DNA of 64,000 bases from positions 188,484,270 to 188,548,269 of the forward strand of contig NC_081415.1 in the NCBI RefSeq assembly GCF_030272615.1, in the 5' to 3' direction. The DNA is from Cryptomeria japonica (lineage: Eukaryota > Streptophyta > Pinopsida > Cupressales > Cupressaceae). Below the pieces are notes generated by a model. The model had not been told where the DNA came from and searched no databases. It worked only from the letters and a program-made list of their open reading frames with translations. Positions 57,005 to 64,000 of this stretch are shown piece after piece; position 1 is the first letter of the stretch; each line of letters starts with the position of its first letter. The translations under genes and the position numbers were made by a program.

Positions 57005-57049
57005 TTTTGCCCCTCTTTGAGACAATGCGATTCTGAGCGTTGTTTCAAA
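57005..57049 (-). promoter_or_regulatory. PPT and pre-PPT hairpin of M
   Basis: Next to the LTR, the minus strand reads GAGGGGCAAAA as in E1. Upstream of it TTTGAAACAACGC and GCATTGTCTCAAA (57049-57037 and 57028-57016) form the same stem as E1 with an unrelated loop. Confidence 0.82.
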
Positions 57050-58655
57050 GAACAATAACAAAAATGCCCCAGACAATGATAATGACATATGCATGCCCCC
57101 TCGAGGAATTGGCCGGAAACATGCGGAGAAGAGGCCAATTGATCGATAAAAATGACAGGATCGAACGGACTGACAATCGGAGATCGGATGCATGACAAAC
57201 AATCAATTTAATGTGCACAAGACCGTGACCAACATAAGATGGAGAGGATGCACGTCCATCTATGCAATGACAAAGAGCTATAGATGGGACCAAGAGGGTG
57301 AAAATGACTCATTTGCACTTGCTAAAGAGGAGGATTTGTTGCTCTGGACAAGGACACTTGCAGAGAGATGGCGAACATTCCAAGGGCAGATCACCTCGGA
57401 GAACGTGTATGCACATTCAGACGATCGGACGATGCAGGAGCAACGGTATGTATCTCGAAAACCCATGTGTTGAATTTCATGAATTTGACGTGTTTGCGGG
57501 ACATTGCGGGGATGAGGAGGACAGAGGAAGCACCCAGTGACAGAGGCACGTGCTCCGTATGACAGACAGTGGACATTATGTAGTTTGACATTTTGTAGTC
57601 AGCCTGCGGGCCATACTTAGGACAGACAGTCTGATTTTGTACTCCGACATTATTATGATATGTGATATGATATGCATCGATATGATGGATGCAATATGTT
57701 ATGACTTATGTTTTTTGCATGTATGGATGACTTATGCACTTGTGTATGAACATGTATGAATGCATTTTTATTGATTTTTGATGTATTTATGAAATGAAAT
57801 GGATAAATGTTTGATGTAATATGTGATGGAATGCAAATGTACTAACCAAATGGATGCAGGATGCATCATATGTACTTGGATATCGGAGCACTAGACCGAA
57901 CTGACTATCCGACTGGACGGAAGAAGTGTTAAGAACAAATGAGACAGAGGAAAATTAGAGATGAAAAAAAAACTTGCTTTCAGTAATGCACTTTGTAGGT
58001 GAGAACCTTTATTTTTATGTAGCAAAATGGATGCGTAGCATCATGGCATTGAAGGCCAGAGCTGAAATGCAACCCGATTTGCGAAAGACAGACACAACAT
58101 AGACAAACGACAATCACAATCAAAAAAGAAAAGGATCATGAACCATCCCGGTCACTCTAAATCACTCAGTGACATCATCGAGCAACATAGGAACATGATC
58201 GAAGATAAATCAATAAAAAGATAAGATGCGCAAATTCAAACAAACAAACAAACATCTTGATCTTCATTGTCAAAAGTTGAACATGCTAATAGGATGATCA
58301 TGCTGTCTAGTTTCAGGAAATGTGGTACCCCGTCTAAGACAGGACACAGTCTGGTTTCGAGTATACCACACCCTATATAAGACCCATGATAATGTGACAA
58401 GGACAAATGATTTTTTAATGCGGATATTCGATTGATAAGACAATTTGGATCAGTTTGAATGCTTGGTTTGAGTTGAAAAAGTTCATCTGTTAATGCGTGA
58501 TTTCATTAAGGCACAGCGTTTGATTGCAAGTTGTTGGATGTATACTCAGTGATTTGTCGATGCATAAAGGGAATACTTTATTGCAAAAATGCGTGTTTTT
58601 GTTTTTGTTTTTGTTTTGCTTTTCGAGTTTTACAATTTTTTTTGTGTTCATTTTT
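57050..58655 (-). other. M 3' region; no gene supported
   Basis: Contains a CCCCCTCGAGGAATTGG box near the PPT end (57098-57114), matching the CTCTCAAGGGGGCAT box of E1. Several short open frames on both strands around 57190-57590 overlap one another and have no domains. ATG-rich low-complexity DNA (TGATATGATATGCATCGATA) lies at 57650-57840. Confidence 0.5.
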
Positions 58656-58659
58656 TTAG

Positions 58660-58912
58660 GACTTTATATGATTTTTAGAGATTTTTTCAGGACATTTTTG
58701 AAATTTTTAGGATTTTTTCATGACATTTTTCAATTTTTATGACTTTTTTCATGACATTATTTGATTTTTATGACTTTTTTCAAGACATTTTTCAATTTTT
58801 AAGACTTTTTTCAGGACATTTTTCAATTTTTATGAGACTTTTTTCAAGCATTATTTGATTTTTATGACTTTTTTCAAGACATTTTTCAATTTTTATGATT
58901 TTTTTCAAATTT
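58660..58912. repeat. Minisatellite, about 30-base units, M 3' region
   Basis: About eight units on the pattern GACATTTTTCAATTTTTATG plus ACTTTTTTCA follow one another, with a variant using TTATTTGATTTTTATG. Tat-type 3' regions often carry such arrays. It is AT-rich and may fold. Confidence 0.85.
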
Positions 58913-59530
58913 TGCCCCCAGTGTCTAGCAAGGCAAGGAATATGACAGGTGAATAAATAGGCTTGCTGAAATGTTGGTGGATATAAGGAAGACAAAGGCC
59001 TTTTATTATGGAGACAATGCAGATGCAATTTCCAAGAGCTATTGTGCGATGGTACAAGAGACTGGATATGACAATGTAAAGCAGGAACATGGCATGAGGG
59101 ACATGTCAAGAGGTTTGTGAAACCATGTTTAAATTTTATGTCCTTATGTCAGATCAAGATCAAGAGACAGAAAAAGAGTGTATGGATAGGATAAGCAAGA
59201 CCAAGAATGGATAAGGGACATGGACTGAAGGTCGGGATAGGATACGAGATAGTGGTAAAAAGTTGCAATAAGGTAGGGAATATGGATGAAAGGTTATAAT
59301 AAGCAAATGGATAAATGACCAAAAGCTATGATAGACTAAAAGCTGCAAACAAGATGCATGATGCTCATGATAATCCTCAGCCTTGTCAAGATCAAAGGTG
59401 GAAAGAGAAACTGGACATGAGTGACAATAGGATATGAAGGGTAATGACATGGTATGATAGGATAATGAAGGGCAATAGGATATGAAGAAGGGAATCTGCC
59501 CCCAAGTGTGGCGTGCAAGAAGTTCATAAA

Positions 59531-59749
59531 TTACGCATGACGCCTGTTTGCTAGGTTTTCATCATGGTACTTGCCCAAAGCGCCTGTTTGCCAGGTTTTC
59601 ACCAGTGGACGAATTATTTTTGCTTTACTTTTTTTTTTCTTTTTCTCACTTTTTTTTTCTTTTTCTTTTTTCACTTTTTTTTTTTTGTATTTTGACTTTT
59701 TCAAGAGAAGATGGACACATGATAGGGGATGGAAGAAGGACTCAAGCAT
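59531..59749 (-). pseudogene. Lysine-rich plus ENLAN tail, vestige of the Tat pol end
   Basis: The frame is Lys/Glu-rich for about 30 residues, then reads LVKTWQTGALGKYHDENLAN and RRHA. E1 has a lysine-rich run followed by GENLANKCLV right after integrase (2120-2215). The DNA text GGTGAAAACCT-GCAAACA and GGGCAAGTACCATG is also common to both. Finding it here without integrase suggests M arose from an autonomous Tat element by replacement of pol. Confidence 0.6.
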
Positions 59750-59875
59750 CTTTTTTGTTTGGATAGTAGCCTTGAAAAAAAATGGACCATGACCTTTAAA
59801 AATATGCTCAAAGACGTTGGTAGGATAAGGACATGGAAAATGAAATGAAACTAAGGCAAGGATTTATGCAAAGGA

Positions 59876-62866
59876 TTAGATCAAAGGGATGGAAGGATGG
59901 AAAATATGCATTGGATAATGGATAGGGTATTGGAAGAATTGTGCTTTAGTGGATGGAAATGTTGGCAAGATCGACATTGGCACACACCTTGAGGGGTGAT
60001 GGACTAATGGAGGAAAAATGTATTTTGGATATTGAGATTTTGATGGAGGAAAGGCTTGGGATTTTGGGACATAAGGGCCCAAAATGGATGAAGAAGGTGA
60101 TGGAGGAACAAATTTGAGAGGGTTAGATGGAGGAATAGCAATTTTGGATGCCAAGTTGGATGGTTCTTTAGGCTTTTGTGCTTCAAGGAGCTTCTTAGGG
60201 ATCCACATGGTTTTTGATTTTTCATGCTTTTGTGGTTCCTTGGAGTGCATTGCTTGCACAAGGGATTTAGGAACCCATATATATTTTGACTTTGCTTTAT
60301 TTTGCTTAGTGGGCCTTTGTGGCCTTTTGTATTTTTCTTTTTCTTTATAGATCATATTGTTCTTTGTTTTGACATGTCGATTATATTGGACATGTTGATC
60401 CTTGAATACATGTGGATTGCTAGACTTATGACTTTTATGCTTGGCATCCAAATTGCTTGGAAGAGGGAGTGAATGTCGGTGTGGATGGGAATGATATGGA
60501 GGCCTGTGGGATTGATGGAAAGTTCTCCAAGATGTGTGCCTTTGCTGATGTTGCATAGGAGATGGAGGGATATAGGGACCTAGAATGGATGGAAGCGATG
60601 ATGGGGAAGGTGGACATTTGGATTTTGACTTTGAAGGGATACCAACGCCTTGAGTGTGAGCTCAGTAGCCATGACCATTAGTATACTCTTTCACGTGAAG
60701 GGATGCTTGCTTATGGAGATCTACTCCTTTGCCTTTATCAATATTTTGACTAATAGGATACTCTTTTCTTTGGGAAGAAGACGCTAGTCCATTATGAGGT
60801 GGAGGTGATATGAGAGAAATAATGGGATCCTGAAGTGGATCAGATTGCACCAAAGTGGAAGAACCCATTATGCATGTCGAGGGTTCATGAACATCTTGCA
60901 CTGACACATTAGAATCATGAAGGGGATCAGGATCATGTTGGGGACTAGGATTGTGTTGTGGACATGGTTCAATGACAGGCTCTTCAAGAGATGGAATGGG
61001 AGAAATAATGGGATCATCAAAAGGAATGCGATCTTGGAGTGTATATGCTGGATCAGGACAAGGAGATGGAGGAACAAGTGGATCTTGTGGAGGATCTGAA
61101 GGAATGATAGGGTCTTGACAAGGAGGAAGATCATTGGAATCCTCTTTAAAGGTGCTTTGCTCTTGACTTTCAATGGGATCATCGGAAAGGATGGAAGGAA
61201 TATCCGGAATGTCAATGGGATTTGAAAGGAAATTTTGTTCTTGGAATGGAAGGGGATTGTTTGGGATTGGATGGACTGGGATATCTTGATCTTGCTCAAG
61301 GAATGGAGTGCTAATAGGACTTTGGGTAGGATGGACAAGAATAGGGGAATCATTGTGAGTGTCTGGGGAAATGGGATCCTGGTCAACAATTGGATGGGAT
61401 GATAAGGTTTCAGGATCTTGATCTTGATTTTCCTTAGGACACGTTTCTTCATGCTCTAAACTATCCTCTTGACATGAGGTTGGACTTTGGATATGCATGG
61501 AGGATTCTGACAAGGGATTAATGCTTTGGCATGAAGGAAAGGCACTTTGAAAATTTGTGATGGATTCTGGCAAGGAATCAATGCTTGAACATGAGGAAGA
61601 GGGACTTCGAATGGGGTCCTCTAAAACAGGTAATGGCAATAAAGTGCATGGTGGCATTGGGTCTTGTATTTCTGAAATATGACAAGGATGTGCGTCACAA
61701 ATTGGATTATCGTGGCAATCAATTATGGATAGCTCTTGGATAATTGCATCCTTGGGTGTATTGTTTGATGAGGACAATATGGAAGGTTCTTGTGAAACTT
61801 TTAAAGGTGTAGGGATAGATGCCACTGGAGAGTCAATTTGCTTGTGGGGAGATGAGGCATTGCTAGACATAAGTGTATTATCTTTATCTTCCTCAAAAGA
61901 CTCACTTAGTCGTTTCCTTAAGAGCATTGCAATAAGGCCACCCTTCTTTTTAGGTTTTGACATGATTGGACTTGGAATTTGAACTTGTTTTTGATTTGAT
62001 GTCATGTTTTGATATTGGACTTGATGTTGATCAGATTGGTTTGACATGTTTGAAACTTGGGTTGGTGTGTGTTGCAACCTTTGTTTTTGAATGTTTTGTG
62101 GCAGTTGTTGACATTGATATGTTGATTGAACTTGAACTTGTTTTTGATTTGATGTCATTTTCTGATATTGAACTAGATGTTGATCATTTTGGTTTGACAT
62201 GTTCAAAATTCGGCTTGGTGCATGTTGCAAGTTTTGTTTTTGAATTGGTGATTGTGGTTGTTGACATTGATATTCCACCATTGGTTGAACCATTTGTTGA
62301 CATTGTATAGTTGGTTGGACATATTGTTGAAATTGAACCATTGGTTGTGTTGGTTGCATATGTTGAACAATTGGTTGTGTCATTGGTTGTGATGGTTGAA
62401 AATATGATTGATAGTAAACACCTTCTTGTTCTTGTTGTGGAGGCACATAATGTTGAAATTGATGTTGTCTCCTTTCTTGTAATTGTTTCATCATCTCTAT
62501 TTGGGAGAGGAGAGCTGGTATGTCTGATCGTTCAAGAAGAGATCTTACATTAATTGGCTCAAAATTTGGATTTTGACCTGGAAATTTTTGAAACATTTTG
62601 GACATTTGAGATCTTATCTTCTCACTGTTTATCACTTTTTGCTCCAATATCTCCTTTTCTTGAGCTAGTTTCTCCTCTAGTTTTTGTATTTGGACATTTA
62701 AATCATCATGATAAGTTTGACCGATATTGCCTTGTTGTTGGGTTGGATATAATTGTGATTGCCTTGGATTAAAATTTGATTGCATTGTCGGTTGATATGT
62801 CAAACTTTGTTGCATCATTGGTGCTTGGAACCTTGTTTCAATAGACATGTCACTATGCAAGTGCAA
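59876..62866 (-). pseudogene. M ORF: unknown Q/P/S-rich protein of about 996 codons, one stop
   Basis: From 62866 the frame is open for 734 codons; a TGA at 60664-60662 follows, and the same frame continues without another stop to 59876. Layout: residues 53-85 coiled coil (QKLEEKLAQEKEILEQKVIN); 130-300 Gln-rich, with a duplicated unit of about 50 residues containing QYQKMTSNQKQVQ and QYQNMTSNQKQVQ; a basic patch KKKGGLIAMLLRKRLSESFE near 310-330; then about 400 residues rich in Pro, Ser, Asp and Ile. After the TGA there is a Lys-rich part with a twice-used motif, KYIWVPKSLVQAM and KTMWIPKKLLEAQ. No enzyme or zinc knuckle is seen. A Gag-like role is possible, but no homologue is recognised. 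The plus-strand open frames here are its mirror. Confidence 0.65.
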
Positions 62867-64000
62867 TATTTTTGGAATTTTTCAAGTATAATGTATGATA
62901 TGCAATTAAATGCAACCTAAATAAATGAAAATGCAATCTATGTTTTTGGTGTTTTTGAAGATTTTGACAAACTTTTGGAATGCAAATCTAAGAGAGACCC
63001 TTAGGATATTGGAATGATGTCTAGACCTCAAAGGACAAAAGGGCTTAATTGATAAAGGACAAGATGACAATGTCTCCCCTATATGCTTGGATACTAAGCT
63101 AGGTTTGACGAAATGATATTGATGACAAAAGGACAAAAGATTTGATAAGGTCTAGACTTCTTAACAATGACTTAGGGTTTATCAAAGATTTGGATTGCTC
63201 AAGTATGACAAGACCTAGGTTTTTGAGACTATATGCAAAGGATAATTAATATGCAAATGATCTTAATATGATATGATAATGACTTAGGTTTAATGAAGAG
63301 ACTTGGGATATGCAAATGCAAATGTATGACAATGTCCACCTAAGATGAAACCTAAGGTTTAATTATGAAATGATATTACTCTTATGCAAGAGGACATATG
63401 CAAATGATCTTAATATGATATGACAATGACTTAGGCTTAATGAAGAGCCTTGGGATATACAAATGCAAATGTATGACAATGGTATGACTTTAATGCAAGA
63501 GGACATATGCAAGTGGATGACTTCTCTTGATATGCAAAAGAAGTATGACTTAAGTGAAACCTAACCTTGATACTTGACAATGACTTTGAAAAATGCAACC
63601 TAGGATGAACCTAAATGTAAGTGACATAAGAGTTGAGACAAGTTTTTGAACAATGTTGGATCATCATGTTTGAAGGAATATGATCTTTGAATCTTGTTGA
63701 ATTTTTGTTGGATGAATATCTCTTGTGTTTAATCTTGTTTTGATTAAGGTGTTTTGCTTTTGAAGTGGGATAACATTCAACTTTTGACAATCAAAGAATA
63801 CAAGATGTTACAACTTAGACTCAAGGCAATCATGCTCATTTCCACATTCCCTATGGTAGGAAAAGACATTAGGTACTTGAGAGGTAGACTCATTATGGGA
63901 TTCAAGGAGAATACATAGATGCTTGACCCCACGGGCTCCCCTCCACGGCACTCACTTCTCAGGGCAGCCAAGCATCAGTCCCCATGGAATCTCCCCATGG
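62867..64000 (-). other. 5' side of M ORF; noncoding
   Basis: Upstream leader of the M ORF, AT-rich with the tandem duplication noted separately. The last 80 bases are GC-richer, with CCATGGGGA repeated (63983 and 63993). No LTR or primer site is recognised, so the element continues beyond the window. Confidence 0.45.
63251..63490. repeat. Tandem duplication, period about 147 bases
   Basis: ATGCAAATGATCTTAATATG at 63251 recurs at 63398. Both copies continue with TGACTTAGG-TTAATGAAGAG and end near GCAAATGTATGACAATG. The region around is rich in the words ATGCAA and ATGACTT. No coding content. Confidence 0.75.

Larger units (their letters stand above)
56192..64000 (-). mobile_element. M: Tat-type non-autonomous LTR element carrying a giant Q/P-rich ORF
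   Basis: On the minus strand it runs from beyond the window to a 3' LTR at 56192-57004. From 5' to 3' it shows noncoding DNA with a tandem duplication (63251-63490), a frame of about 996 codons with a single stop (62866-59876), the lysine-rich plus ENLAN tail seen after integrase in E1 (59749-59531), a minisatellite (58912-58660), the pre-PPT hairpin, the PPT and the LTR. No protease, RT, RNase H or integrase appears in the visible 7 kb. The family relation to E1 is shown by LTR ends, hairpin and tail. Confidence 0.75.

Noticed and set aside
57192-57591. Cluster of overlapping short frames on both strands
   Set aside because: No domain, no preferred frame and located in the 3' region of M.
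60917-62772. Plus-strand open frames of 60-114 codons
   Set aside because: They are the antisense of the long M ORF, rich in Val, Leu and Asp because the sense strand is Gln- and Pro-rich.
1-64000. CRISPR array, tRNA or rRNA genes
   Set aside because: No regularly spaced identical repeats with unique spacers and no tRNA- or rRNA-like text were seen. The tandem arrays are degenerate minisatellites and the tRNA-like words are primer sites.

Overview
This window looks like repeat-dominated intergenic DNA from a seed plant with a large genome, most likely a gymnosperm and probably a conifer. That is an inference. It rests on the layers of old LTR retrotransposons, their Tat-type Ty3/gypsy and copia lineages, and a Penelope-like retroelement with a GIY-YIG endonuclease, a class known in plants mainly from conifers. 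I found no host protein-coding gene, rRNA, tRNA or CRISPR array that I can support.

Layout. (1) 1-7770, + strand: 3' part of a Tat-lineage Ty3/gypsy element (E1), with RNase H, a second archaeal-type RNase H, integrase, a long 3' region carrying an antisense plant-mobile-domain gene, minisatellites, polypurine tract (PPT) and 3' LTR. (2) 7771-17149: 3' end of a second Tat-like element, split by N1 (8728-15342), a non-autonomous copia-type element with a Gag-like ORF1 and an unknown ORF2 but no pol. (3) 17228-51612: a third Ty3/gypsy element (B) of about 10 kb, expanded to about 34 kb by insertions. C1 (24157-34409, - strand), a copia element, lies in its integrase zinc-finger region and has T (30883-34109), a tiny LTR element, in its own 5' LTR. 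N2 (35106-42586, - strand), a second pol-less element related to N1, lies in the integrase C-terminal region. C2 (44288-50894, + strand), a copia element, lies in the 3' LTR of B. (4) 51613-53577: an old helical reading frame split by a solo Tat-type LTR. (5) about 54620-55930, - strand: a degenerate Penelope-like element. (6) 56192-64000, - strand: a Tat-type element (M) in which a near-intact reading frame of about 996 codons occupies the place of pol; its 5' end lies beyond the window.

Target-site duplications found by eye: ATTAC for C2 (exact), GTATG for N2 (exact), AAAAT for T (exact), CAAGC/CAACC for C1, GACTT/AACTT for N1 and TTATA/ATATA for the solo LTR. They fix the order of insertion: B first, then C1, N2 and C2, then T.

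How the parts work together. N1 and N2 share the primer site, the PPT and a U5 motif with the pol-bearing copia elements C1 and C2. The simplest reading is that copia enzymes acting in trans moved them. Their shared ORF2 is the best candidate here for an undescribed protein family. All autonomous pol genes are broken, many by TAG stops standing where Gln (CAG) is expected, which fits decay by cytosine methylation.
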